NCBI RefSeq assembly: GCF_000147815.2
Contig: NC_015957.1
Location: 3,596,001-3,660,000, forward strand
Source of the DNA: Streptomyces violaceusniger Tu 4113
GTDB lineage: Bacteria > Actinomycetota > Actinomycetes > Streptomycetales > Streptomycetaceae
Length of the DNA: 64,000 bases
Direction: 5' to 3'
Made by a program: the position numbers and the translations under genes
Notes under the pieces: model-generated
Databases searched by the model: none
Seen by the model: only the letters and a program-made list of their open reading frames with translations
What the model was told of the DNA's origin: nothing
In this document: in pieces, positions 18,209-26,221 of the stretch
Position numbering within the stretch: the first letter of the stretch is position 1
Layout: the number at the start of each line of letters is the position of its first letter

Positions 18209-20013
18209 TGACGAGCGAGGACAGGTCCGCGGACACCGCACCCGAGGGAGCGGTACCGGACGAGACCCCGGATATTTACGGCGCGTATCCGCGGCTGACG
18301 GACGAGCAGATCACGTTCCTGGCCGGGCACGGTACCCGCCATCCGGTGGTGCCCGGCCAGGTGCTCATCCGCGAGGGCGACCAGTGCACGGACTTCTATG
18401 TCATCCTCAGCGGCTCGATCGCGATCATCGAGGATTACGGCACCCCGGACGAGCGGCTCCTGAGGGTGCACGGCCCGGGGCGCTTCCTCGGCGAACTGGG
18501 TCTGCTCCAGGGACAGGTGGCCTTCTACACCGCCCGCTCCCGCCAGGCCGGGGAGGTGCTGGCCCTCCCGGTGGACCGGCTGCGGGTGCTGGTCGCCCGC
18601 GACCCCGTCCTCGGCGACCTCATCCTCCGCGCCTATCTGGGCCGCCGCGCCCTGCTGGTCGGGACCGGCGCCGGGTTCCGCATCCTCGGCTCGCGCTACT
18701 CGCCCGACACCCGGCGGCTGCGCGAGTTCGCAGCCCGCAACCGGCTGCCGCACCGCTGGATCGACCTGGAGACGGACAAAGAGGCCGAGGCGCTGCTGCG
18801 CCGCTTCTCCATCAGCCCGGAGGAAACCCCGATCGTCATCTGGCGTGAGCACCAGGTGCTGCGCAACCCCGACAACGCCGAACTGGCCCGGCTCATCGGC
18901 CTCTCCCCACCGGCCCCCGACCGCGGCCAATACGATCTGCTGGTCGTCGGCTCCGGCCCGGCCGGGATCGCCGCCGCCGTGTACGGCTCCTCCGACGGGC
19001 TGACCACCACGGTCGTGGACGCGATCGCCACCGGCGGTCAGGCCGGCACCTCGTCCCTGATCGAGAACTACTTCGGCTTCCCGACGGGGATCTCCGGCTC
19101 CGAACTGGCCGAGCGGGGTGTGCTGCAGGCGCGCAAGTTCGGGGCGCAGGTGCGGATCCCGGCCGAGGCGACGTCCCTGGAACCTGGCGACGGCCACTAC
19201 CGCGTCGCCTTCGCCGACGGCAGCGAGGCGCTGGGCCGTACCGTCGTCCTGGCCACCGGCGCCCGGTACCGCAGGCTGGAGGTCCCCGGGATCGAGCGGC
19301 TGGAGGGGGCGAGCGTCTACTACGCGGCTACTGTTTACGAGGCGCAGCAGTGCGGCGCGGACCCCGTCGCCGTGGTCGGCGGCGGCAACTCCGCGGGCCA
19401 GGCGGCGCTCTTCCTCGCCGAGCGGGTGCCCCGGGTGCATCTGCTGATCAGGGGCTCGGACCTGGGTGCCCGGATGTCCCGCTATCTGGTCGACCAGATC
19501 GAGCGCCATCCCCGGGTGAGCGTGGCGCTGGACACCGAGATCCGTGAGGTACGGGGCGATGACGTCCTGCGGTCGATCGTGGTGGAGCAGACCCGCACCG
19601 GGGAGCGCCGCACTGTGGACGCCCGCGCGCTGTTCGTCTTCATCGGGGCCAAGCCGTGCACCGACTGGCTCGCCGACGTCCTGGCCCTGGACGACCGGGG
19701 CTTCGTGCTCACCGGCGCCGAGGCCGAGGCCCGGTCGGGCGCCGGCGTCTGGGAGGGCCAGAGCCGCGGCTGTCTGAGCCTGGAGACCACGCTGCCGGGG
19801 GTCTTCGCCGCCGGTGACGTGCGCAGCGGCTCGGTCAAGCGCGTGGCCTCGGCAGCCGGCGAGGGGGCGATGGCCATCCACCACGTCCATGACCACCTCG
19901 GCCACACCAGCGCCGACCCCACTCGCCCCAACGGTGACATCCAAGCTCCGTCCGGCCGGTCCGCCGCGCCGGGCGGTGACCCGCACGCATCCGTTACACA
20001 TGACCGGAGGTGA
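18208..20013 (+). CDS. cNMP-binding / thioredoxin-reductase-like FAD oxidoreductase
   Basis: 601 aa. Domains: cyclic-nucleotide-binding fold (about 20-140, GQVLIREGDQCTDFYVILSG, FLGELGLLQGQ), a thioredoxin-fold-like linker (about 160-235), and a thioredoxin-reductase-like flavoprotein (about 245-560) with GSGPAGIAAAVYG, ATGARYRRLEVPG, VVGGGNSAGQAALFLAE and the FAD-closing FAAGDVRSGSVKRVASAAGEG. The dithiol CxxC of classical thioredoxin reductase is missing: the segment reads YYAATVYEAQQC. So it should pass electrons differently from TrxB. TGATG coupling to the zinc-finger gene and position after thioredoxin suggest a redox module serving the chaperones. Confidence 0.9.
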   Translation: MTSEDRSADTAPEGAVPDETPDIYGAYPRLTDEQITFLAGHGTRHPVVPGQVLIREGDQCTDFYVILSGSIAIIEDYGTPDERLLRVHGPGRFLGELGLLQGQVAFYTARSRQAGEVLALPVDRLRVLVARDPVLGDLILRAYLGRRALLVGTGAGFRILGSRYSPDTRRLREFAARNRLPHRWIDLETDKEAEALLRRFSISPEETPIVIWREHQVLRNPDNAELARLIGLSPPAPDRGQYDLLVVGSGPAGIAAAVYGSSDGLTTTVVDAIATGGQAGTSSLIENYFGFPTGISGSELAERGVLQARKFGAQVRIPAEATSLEPGDGHYRVAFADGSEALGRTVVLATGARYRRLEVPGIERLEGASVYYAATVYEAQQCGADPVAVVGGGNSAGQAALFLAERVPRVHLLIRGSDLGARMSRYLVDQIERHPRVSVALDTEIREVRGDDVLRSIVVEQTRTGERRTVDARALFVFIGAKPCTDWLADVLALDDRGFVLTGAEAEARSGAGVWEGQSRGCLSLETTLPGVFAAGDVRSGSVKRVASAAGEGAMAIHHVHDHLGHTSADPTRPNGDIQAPSGRSAAPGGDPHASVTHDRR

Positions 20014-20019
20014 AGGATA

Positions 20020-20622
20020 ATGAGCACACCCGTCCGACGACAGCAACAGCAGCGCCAAGGCGCGATGGACCGACCCCGGGTGTGGGCGCCCAATCCGCTG
20101 GCGGAATTCGACGATCTGCTCAACCAGATGGGCGGTCTGCTCGAATCCACGGTCGGCGGAGCGCCGACGCCCGGTCTGGCGACGTGGACGCCCGCCGCCG
20201 ATGTGACCGAAGGCGACGAGGCATACCACATCGAACTCGAACTCCCCGGCGTCAAGCGCCAGGACATCGACCTCGAGGTCAACGGCCAAGAGCTGACCGT
20301 CACCGGGGAGATCAAGGAACGGGAGCGCAAGGGCGTCCTGCGCCGCGGCGGCCGCCGCACCGGCCGGTTCGAGTACCGGCTGCTGCTCCCGAGCGAGGTG
20401 AACACCGAGGGCGTCAAGGCGACCATGTCCGAGGGCGTCCTCACGATCACCGTTCCGAAGGCGGAGACCGCCAAGCCCCGCCATATAGAGATCACCGAGA
20501 GCGTTCAAGGCGAAAGCCAGCGGCAGCAGGAATCCCAGCGGCAGCAGGAATCCCAGCGGCAACAACAGCCGCAACAGCCGCAACAGCCGCAGCAGTCGCA
20601 GCAGTCGCAGGGCGGCCGCTGA
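20020..20622 (+). CDS. Hsp20 / alpha-crystallin small heat shock protein with Q-rich tail
   Basis: 200 aa. The alpha-crystallin domain (about 55-150) contains DVTEGDEAYHIELELPGVKRQDIDL and the signature MSEGVLTITVPK; an I-x-I-like HIEIT follows. The last 35 residues are a low-complexity tail with three ESQRQQ copies then QQP/QQS repeats, encoded by matching DNA repeats at about 20512-20610. Such ATP-independent holdases keep unfolding clients soluble for DnaK and ClpB. ATG 20020 has GGAGGTGAAGGA upstream. It lies six bases after the flavoprotein gene. Confidence 0.94.
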   Translation: MSTPVRRQQQQRQGAMDRPRVWAPNPLAEFDDLLNQMGGLLESTVGGAPTPGLATWTPAADVTEGDEAYHIELELPGVKRQDIDLEVNGQELTVTGEIKERERKGVLRRGGRRTGRFEYRLLLPSEVNTEGVKATMSEGVLTITVPKAETAKPRHIEITESVQGESQRQQESQRQQESQRQQQPQQPQQPQQSQQSQGGR

Positions 20623-20660
20623 GGCTGCGCGCCTGCCGGCCGCGAACCGGCTCTCTCCTC

Positions 20661-20699
20661 CCCGCGGCGGCCCCCGCTTCGCCGGGCGGCCGCCGCGGG
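20661..20699 (+). terminator. strong hairpin after hsp20
   Basis: CCCGCGGCGGCC (20661-20672) pairs perfectly with GGCCGCCGCGGG (20688-20699), with a loop that can itself pair (CCCG/CGGG). There is no T tract, as is usual for Streptomyces terminators. It may end most transcripts before the DUF2267 gene or act as a 3' stabiliser. Confidence 0.6.
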
Positions 20700-20718
20700 C
20701 ACCGGAAGGACGAACACG

Positions 20719-21150
20719 ATGGTTGCGACAGGCTTTCCCGCGTTCGACACGACGGTCGACAAGACCAACCGGCTCCTCAAGGAGATCGAGGAGGCGTACG
20801 GCTGGCCCAAGGAGCGCCGTAAACAGTCCTACGCCGCCCTGCGCGCGGTCCTGCACCACCTGCGGGACCGGCTGACGGTGGACGAGGCCGTCCAGTTCGG
20901 CGCACAGCTCCCGCTCCTGGTGCGCGGCATCTACTACGACGGCTGGAAACCCGCGGAGACGCCGGTGAAGATGCACAGCGAGGAGTTCTACCGGCGGATC
21001 CGGCACGACTTCCCGTACTCGATCCAGGGCGACACCGAGCAGCTCGTCCACACCGTCCTGGAAACCCTGCAGCGCCACATCAGCGAGGGCGAATGGCACG
21101 ACCTTCGGGGCCGGCTGCCCGCCGACCTGGCCACCGTCATCCCGGCCTAG
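20719..21150 (+). CDS. DUF2267 domain protein
   Basis: 143 aa. The sequence has the DUF2267 pattern: FDTTVDKTNRLLKEIEEAYGW, then LRAVLHHLRDRLTVDEAVQFGAQLPLLVRGIYYDGWKP, and a C-terminal repeat of the same helical motif (ETLQRHISEGEWHDLRGRLPADL). The family is all-alpha and of unknown function; it often sits beside stress or chaperone genes. ATG 20719 has GGAAGGACG upstream. It is the last gene of the same-strand run that starts with dnaK, after a strong hairpin. Confidence 0.85.
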   Translation: MVATGFPAFDTTVDKTNRLLKEIEEAYGWPKERRKQSYAALRAVLHHLRDRLTVDEAVQFGAQLPLLVRGIYYDGWKPAETPVKMHSEEFYRRIRHDFPYSIQGDTEQLVHTVLETLQRHISEGEWHDLRGRLPADLATVIPA

Positions 21151-21178
21151 CCGCGGAGGGCCCAGCACCAGCCAGGTG

Positions 21179-21628
21179 TCACAGCAGGAGATCGAAGAGC
21201 CGCCCGACGCTCTCCCAGTGCTGGGTCTGGGGGTTCTTCAGGTCCGGGTAGACGATCTTGAACGTCTGGGCCAGCGCGAGGCTGAGCCCGCCGATGATCT
21301 CGGGATACCTTGCCTCGGTGTCGGCGTCGGGCATGCGGTCCAGGGCCGGATGGGCGGTGAGCTGGTCGAGGATGGGCTTCAGCTCGATCTCCTGGTCGAG
21401 GGCGCGGAAGCGGTGGATGCTCTCCTGCAGCCCCTTGGTGATCGGCAGGTCCCACGGCAGGATCACGTCCCGGGTGTTGGCCTTCGCGGTCGCCTCGGCG
21501 ATGAGCAGCAGATCGTAGAGTTTGTCGTTCACGAAGTCGCTATAGCGCTTGAGGTCGTTCTTGTCGACGTCAAGCCCCGCCGCCGCCCGGAAGAACCGCT
21601 CGAACCTGGGCACGGACATCACCGTCAT
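21179..21628 (-). CDS. DUF1931 histone-fold-like protein
   Basis: 149 aa. MSVPRFERFFRAAAGLDVDKNDLKRY and AEATAKANTRDVILPWDLPITKGLQES match DUF1931, whose solved members adopt a doubled histone fold in one chain. The second half (LDQLTAHPALDR, EIIGGLSLALAQTFKIVYPDLKNP) is the repeat. DNA binding is plausible but not demonstrated for this protein. ATG 21628 is used; GGAGG lies upstream and ATG 21619 is an alternative. It runs convergent to DUF2267 and divergent from the permease. Confidence 0.82.
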   Translation of the reverse strand: MTVMSVPRFERFFRAAAGLDVDKNDLKRYSDFVNDKLYDLLLIAEATAKANTRDVILPWDLPITKGLQESIHRFRALDQEIELKPILDQLTAHPALDRMPDADTEARYPEIIGGLSLALAQTFKIVYPDLKNPQTQHWESVGRLFDLLL

Positions 21629-21637
21629 GGTCACCAA

Positions 21638-21969
21638 CCTCCAGTCGTCCGGCGCTGGGCGGCAACCCGGCGCGCCTCGTCAGCGCCACCCTCGCTCGCC
21701 GGACGCGCGACCGCACGGGCCCGCGGGAACCAATCGCGCGGCCCGCTCTCCTGTCGACAGGCCGGTGCCCACGCCAGCTCATGCTAGGGCCGCGGGCCGC
21801 GCCCCGACGGCGACACTCGGGGAGCGCCGCCAGGAACACTCCGTCGGCCCAGGGGAGCCGGGGGAGCGGCGGAGAACTGGCGGCGGTTCGGGCACGCCTC
21901 GGATGGCCGGGCGCCACGGCGGGGCACACTGTCGCCCAACGCCCCCGATATCCCGCCCCGAGGTTACCC
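21638..21969. promoter_or_regulatory. divergent promoter region with CCTGTCGACAGG palindrome
   Basis: 332 bp without a gene between the DUF1931 and permease starts. It holds a perfect 12-bp palindrome CCTGTCGACAGG at 21750-21761, a possible operator. I looked for a c-di-AMP (ydaO) riboswitch ahead of the KimA-like gene and did not find its conserved blocks. Nothing else is recognisable. Confidence 0.35.
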
Positions 21970-23784
21970 ATGGCGTTCGGACTGGCACACCGCAAGGAAC
22001 GGCCCCGGGTACCGCTGCGCCACGGGGAGGGCGACAAACACCGGCTCACCAGCCTTGAGGGGCTGGCCGCGCTCTCCCTGGATGCGCTGAGCTCGGTCGC
22101 GTACGGCCCCGAGGCCATCGTGGTCGTCCTGATCGCCGCCGGAACCGGGGCGCTGACCGCCACGCTGCCCATCACCGTGGTCATCGTCATTCTGCTCACC
22201 GTGCTGGTGATCTCCTACTGCCAGGTGATCGCCGTCCATCCGGACGGAGGCGGCGCCTACGCGGTGGCGAAGAAGAGCCTCGGGCCACGGGTGAGCCTGC
22301 TCGCCGCAGCGGCCCTGATCGTCGACTACGTCCTCACCGTCGCCGTCAGCCTGGCCGCCGGCGCCGCCAGCCTCGCCTCCGCCTTTCCGGCCCTCTCCAC
22401 ACATCTGCTCGCCGTCTGCCTGGTGCTGCTCGTCCTGCTCACCACGGTGAATCTGTGGGGAGTGGCCGAGAGCGCCCGGGTGCTGATGCTGCCGACCGTG
22501 CTGTTCATCGTCAGCATGCTCGGCATCGTCGTCATGGGGATCCTGCGCTCGCACCCCGCGGCCGTCGTCGGCACCGCCCACTCCGTCCGGGCCACCGAGT
22601 CGCTGGGCGCCCTGCTCATCCTCAAGGCGTTCTCCTCGGGCTGCTCCGCCCTGACCGGTGTGGAGGCCATCGCCAACGGCGTGCCGATGTTCCGTGAGCC
22701 GCACGTCAAGCGGGCCCAGCACACCGAGCTGATGCTGGGCGTGCTGCTCGGCGCGATGCTGCTCGGGATGGCGTATCTCATCCGCCGCGACCAGGTGGCG
22801 CCGCGCGGCGGTGTGACGGTCCTCGCCCAGCTCGCCGCCGGCGCGTACGGAACCGGATGGGAGTACTACGCCACCAGCTTCATCGTCACCCTCGTCCTCG
22901 CGCTCGCCGCGAACACCAGCTTCGGCGGTCTCCCCGTCCTGATGAGCGTGCTGGCGCGGGACAACCGGCTGCCCCACCTGTTCGGGCTGCGCTCCGAGCG
23001 GCCGGTGTACCGGTACGGGGTGGTGGCGCTGGCGGTGTTGTCGGCGCTGCTGCTCATCGCGGTCGGGGCCGAGACCCACCGGCTGATCCCGCTGTTCGCC
23101 ATCGGGGTGTTCACCGGCTTCACCATCAGCCAGGTCGGCCTGGTACGCCACTGGGCGACCGAGCAGCCCGAAGGGTGGCTGCGCCGGGCCGTGATCAACG
23201 GTCTGGGGGCCGTGCTGACGACCGTGGCCGGGCTGGTCCTGCTGACCACCAAGTTCCTCGAAGGGGCCTGGCTGGTCATGGTCGCGGTGCCGCTGCTGAT
23301 GCTGCTGTTCACCCGCATCCAGCGGTACTACACGGCGGTCGGCGAGGAACTGGGGCTCGGACGGATCCCGCCCCCGCCGGCGCACACCATGAGCCTGGTC
23401 ATCGTCCCAGTCGGCGAGGTCAGCAGGCTCGCGCAGCGTGCGCTGACGGCGGCGCTGGCCCTGGGCGACGAAGTCGTGGCGGTCAGCGTCCAGGCCGAGC
23501 CCGAGAAGGCGCTGGCGCTGCGGGACGCCTGGGAGCGCTGGAATCCCGGGGTGCGTCTGGAGATCCTCGACAGTCCGCACCGCTCTTTGGTGCAGCCGAT
23601 GGTCGGCTACGTGCGGCGCGAGACGGGGACCGGCCGCGAGGTCGCCGTGCTCATCCCTGAGGTCGAGCCCCGGCACCGGCGCTACGCGCTTCTCCAGAAC
23701 CAGCGCGGCCTGCTGCTGGCCGCGGTCCTCCAGGCGCGCACCGATGCGGTCGTCTGCAGGATGCCGTACCGCCTGAGGTTGTGA
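21970..23784 (+). CDS. APC-family permease, KimA-like potassium transporter
   Basis: 604 aa, close to the length of B. subtilis KimA. The start LTSLEGLAALSLDALSSVAYGPEA and the motif PDGGGAYAVAKKSLGP in TM3 are typical of this APC branch. I count about 12 membrane segments up to residue 450, then a cytoplasmic domain of about 150 aa (MSLVIVPVGEVSRLAQRALTAA and onward) as in KimA, where it forms the dimer. KimA takes up K+ with H+ and is shut by c-di-AMP. ATG 21970 starts at the family's N-terminus. The substrate is inferred from length and domain layout only. Confidence 0.82.
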   Translation: MAFGLAHRKERPRVPLRHGEGDKHRLTSLEGLAALSLDALSSVAYGPEAIVVVLIAAGTGALTATLPITVVIVILLTVLVISYCQVIAVHPDGGGAYAVAKKSLGPRVSLLAAAALIVDYVLTVAVSLAAGAASLASAFPALSTHLLAVCLVLLVLLTTVNLWGVAESARVLMLPTVLFIVSMLGIVVMGILRSHPAAVVGTAHSVRATESLGALLILKAFSSGCSALTGVEAIANGVPMFREPHVKRAQHTELMLGVLLGAMLLGMAYLIRRDQVAPRGGVTVLAQLAAGAYGTGWEYYATSFIVTLVLALAANTSFGGLPVLMSVLARDNRLPHLFGLRSERPVYRYGVVALAVLSALLLIAVGAETHRLIPLFAIGVFTGFTISQVGLVRHWATEQPEGWLRRAVINGLGAVLTTVAGLVLLTTKFLEGAWLVMVAVPLLMLLFTRIQRYYTAVGEELGLGRIPPPPAHTMSLVIVPVGEVSRLAQRALTAALALGDEVVAVSVQAEPEKALALRDAWERWNPGVRLEILDSPHRSLVQPMVGYVRRETGTGREVAVLIPEVEPRHRRYALLQNQRGLLLAAVLQARTDAVVCRMPYRLRL

Positions 23785-23834
23785 CCGGTCCAATGGCCGG
23801 GATCGTGATGCCTCATGACCCGCCCGCACCACCC

Positions 23835-24210
23835 TCAACCGGCACGGGACCGGTCCTCCTTGGGGAGCCGTTCGAGCATCTCCGCCGCGATCTCTTTGCC
23901 TGAATCGCGAGAGAAGTCGACTTGATCAGTGATCACGCCGGCCCAGTACAGGGTGTCGTTGTGCGGTTCGTAGATCACGTCGGCCCCCGGGGCGTCGCAC
24001 ACCGAGAAGGCAGCGCGAGCGAACGGATCACGTCGAGGACTTCGGCATGGCGGCGTTCGCGGGGCAGTGCCAGCAGACGAACGGCCTCCTCGGCATCCGC
24101 CCCCCATGGCGAAGACCTGGCCCGAGAAGCCGGGCACTGCCTTGGAGGCGTTCCACAGGGACCAGGGCACACCCCGCTCTTCGATCTCCTCGGCGTCCTC
24201 CGGAGGACAT
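23835..24210 (-). pseudogene. frameshifted small gene of unknown function
   Basis: One plausible protein is spread over two frames. Reading down the minus strand: EERGVPWSLWNASKAVPGFSGQVFAMG, then (shifted frame) ADAEEAVRLLALPRERRHAEVLDVIRSLALP, then (back in the first frame) VCDAPGADVIYEPHNDTLYWAGVITDQ and an end at 23835. The first shift falls in a run of six G (about 24105-24110), the second near 24012. I do not recognise the family. Real decay and sequencing error are both possible; the neighbouring region is also degenerate. Confidence 0.6.
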
Positions 24211-24211
24211 C

Positions 24212-24655
24212 GTGACCGATGACGCTCAGCGCCACGCCGCCGACGGCCTGGACGATGTGGTGGCGCTCCTGATGCGTCAGCACGGCGGGATCCGCAACCT
24301 CTTCGACGAGGTGGGGCGGGCCACGGGAGGCGGCCGGCGGGACGCCTTCCGCCGCCTGGTCCGGATGCCGGCCCGGACACGGGGGGTCATCCGGGTAGTG
24401 AAGGCGGAAGGCGGAGGACTCGGACCGGATCGTGAGCAGGGCGGTGACGTCCTGCCCGGTGCCCGCACCCTCGTCGCACACAGTTACGGACGTGCCCGGC
24501 AGGGTTTCGTGCGCACTGCCTCGGGCGCCCGCGAGCAGGCTCTCGACGCGGTCCGCGAGGTCGTGACGGTGTGGTCGGCGGAGCGGCGGTCGCGGGTGGC
24601 CTGTATGCGCTGCTCGCCGGTGGCGCCGGGGGGTCCGGGGCGTACGCGCAGGTGA
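24212..24655 (+). pseudogene. truncated hemerythrin-like (HHE) gene remnant
   Basis: GTG 24212 with GGAGGA upstream begins VTDDAQRHAADGLDDVVALLMRQHGGIRNLFDEVGRATGG, which resembles the first helix of HHE cation-binding proteins (LMRQHGxIRxLFxEV). After about residue 50 the match stops abruptly (RLVRMPARTRG) and the rest of the 147-codon frame looks non-coding, so the metal-binding core is missing. Probably an internal deletion. Confidence 0.5.
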
Positions 24656-24939
24656 CGACGCTCGGCGGCCTGGCGGCTCGCCACGCCAGCCGGTCCCTGA
24701 CCTCCCATAGCAGCAGCAGCGCGGCCAGGGCCTGCTCCGAGCTGTCGCGGGGTCTTCCCTACGTCCGGATGTCGGCCGGAGCGCCTATGTGGCTCATTTC
24801 GTCAGTACATGGCAATTGGGTGGCTATGGCTGGTTGGCTCCCGTGGGGGCGGGTTACCCGGCGGCACAAGGCACGGCGGATCGAGTGCCGTGCCGGTGGA
24901 GGCAGCGCAACCCGAGAAGTGCGAAGGGAAGGATGCGCC
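24656..24939. other. stretch with no recognisable gene
   Basis: About 280 bp between the hemerythrin remnant and the DUF2795 gene. No frame on either strand gives a recognisable protein, and base composition is locally less GC-biased (for example 24780-24830). It probably contains decayed sequence and the promoter of the DUF2795 gene. Confidence 0.4.
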
Positions 24940-25134
24940 GTGGCCAAGCCCAACCCCACAGACCTCCAGAAGGCCCTGAAGGACGCGAACTATCCGGCCG
25001 ACCGCGACTCCCTGGTCGAGCGGGCCAAGGACAACGGTGCGGACCGGCAACTGGTCGACCAACTGGCGCATCTGAAGAAGGGTCGTTTCGAAGGCCCGGA
25101 CGAGGTGCAGAAGGCCGTCTTCAAGGGCAAGTAG
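24940..25134 (+). CDS. DUF2795 small protein
   Basis: 64 aa from GTG 24940, preceded by GAAGGGAAGGA. The sequence AKPNPTDLQKALKDANYPADRDSLVERAKDNGADRQLVDQLAHLKKG followed by EVQKAVFKGK is the typical DUF2795 layout (short helical bundle reminiscent of the YlxR/RpoE-delta wing in size). Function unknown; members are common near the ends of actinobacterial stress loci. It stands alone between decayed DNA and the sugar cluster. Confidence 0.85.
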   Translation: MAKPNPTDLQKALKDANYPADRDSLVERAKDNGADRQLVDQLAHLKKGRFEGPDEVQKAVFKGK

Positions 25135-25234
25135 CCCGGCGGTGAGGACAGGCAATGGTGGGCGGAGGGAAGTGCGCACGCGCTGAATGCCACCCATCAC
25201 CACCCCGGTCGAGTACGAGGCGGCGGGAGGCTGG

Positions 25235-26221
25235 ATGGCCATCGAGGACGAGGCGGCGAAGCCCGGGAGAGTGTTGCTCACCGGCTGGTTCAGCTTCCTG
25301 GACGGTGAGGTCACCGCGGGCGACGCGCTCGCGCTGCGACGGGTCCGAGCCTGCCTGGATCACCTCGGAATCCCGTACGACGTGGCCTGGAGCGCGGGCT
25401 ACCGGCCCGACGCCCTGGACCTGTCCGAGGCGGCCGGAAACCTCTATACCCATCTGGTCTTCCTCTGCGGCCCCGCGCACGGGCCCCAGGTCGAGGAACT
25501 GCACCGGAGCTTTCCCTCCTGTGTGCGTATCGCCGTCGGCACGTCCGTGATCGATGGCTCCGCCCCGGCTGTCACCGGCTTCCACCACGTCCTGTCCCGT
25601 GACGCCCCCGGCGGTGTCCGTCCGCTACGGGACCTGGCCGCCGCCGCTCCCACCGGCCCCGGTGCCCCGGTCGTCGGGGTGGTCCTCACCCACGGGCAGG
25701 GGGAGTACGCGGGCGCGCGGCGCCACGCCGAGGTGGCAGCCACGCTGACCCGGTGGCTGGCGGCCAAGGACTGCGCATGTCTGGAGCTGACCACTCGGCT
25801 CGACGCGCATGACTGGCGGCTGTGTACGACGGCGGGGCAGTTCGAGTCGGTGGTGAGCCGGCTGGACCTGGTGGTCACCGACCGTCTGCACGGGCTCGTA
25901 CTGGCACTGCGGGCGGGTGTTCCGGCGCTGGCCGTCGACCCCGTCGCCGGTGGGGCGAAGGTATCGGCGCAGGCCCGGGCCCTCTCCTGGCCCGCGACGC
26001 TGGGCGCCGGCCAGTGCGTCCGCGCCGAACTCGACCGGTGGTGGTCCTGGTGCCTGGGCGACGGCCGGAATCTCGCCGAGCGGCGCCGGCAGGAGTTCCT
26101 GGGTGCGCGTTTCCATGACACCCGGGACGACGGGACGGCGGGGCTGGCGCGAGTGCTCTCGACGGCCGCGTGGCCCGAGGGCCGGCGAGAGCGTACGAGC
26201 GACGCGAGGAGCGGGCCATGA
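25235..26221 (+). CDS. polysaccharide pyruvyltransferase-like protein
   Basis: About 328 aa. The layout resembles the polysaccharide pyruvyltransferase (CsaB/WcaK) superfamily: an N-terminal Rossmann-like half (RVLLTGWFSF, YTHLVFLCGPAHG) and a C-terminal half with the hallmark VVTDRLHGLVLALRAGVPALAVDP. These enzymes add ketal pyruvate to sugars or act as GT-B-like transferases. Start ATG 25235 has GGGAGG four bases upstream; ATG 25187 would add 16 residues but lacks a close ribosome site. The stop overlaps the next gene (ATGA). First gene of the polysaccharide cluster. Confidence 0.78.
   Translation: MAIEDEAAKPGRVLLTGWFSFLDGEVTAGDALALRRVRACLDHLGIPYDVAWSAGYRPDALDLSEAAGNLYTHLVFLCGPAHGPQVEELHRSFPSCVRIAVGTSVIDGSAPAVTGFHHVLSRDAPGGVRPLRDLAAAAPTGPGAPVVGVVLTHGQGEYAGARRHAEVAATLTRWLAAKDCACLELTTRLDAHDWRLCTTAGQFESVVSRLDLVVTDRLHGLVLALRAGVPALAVDPVAGGAKVSAQARALSWPATLGAGQCVRAELDRWWSWCLGDGRNLAERRRQEFLGARFHDTRDDGTAGLARVLSTAAWPEGRRERTSDARSGP

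Noticed and set aside
18184..21168. A 994-codon minus-strand open frame
   Set aside because: Antisense to the flavoprotein, hsp20 and DUF2267 genes, all with strong motifs.
21638..21969. c-di-AMP (ydaO) riboswitch ahead of the KimA-like permease
   Set aside because: A short GGGGAGCCGGGGGAG stretch is reminiscent of one block, but the other conserved blocks and the pseudoknot pairing are not found.
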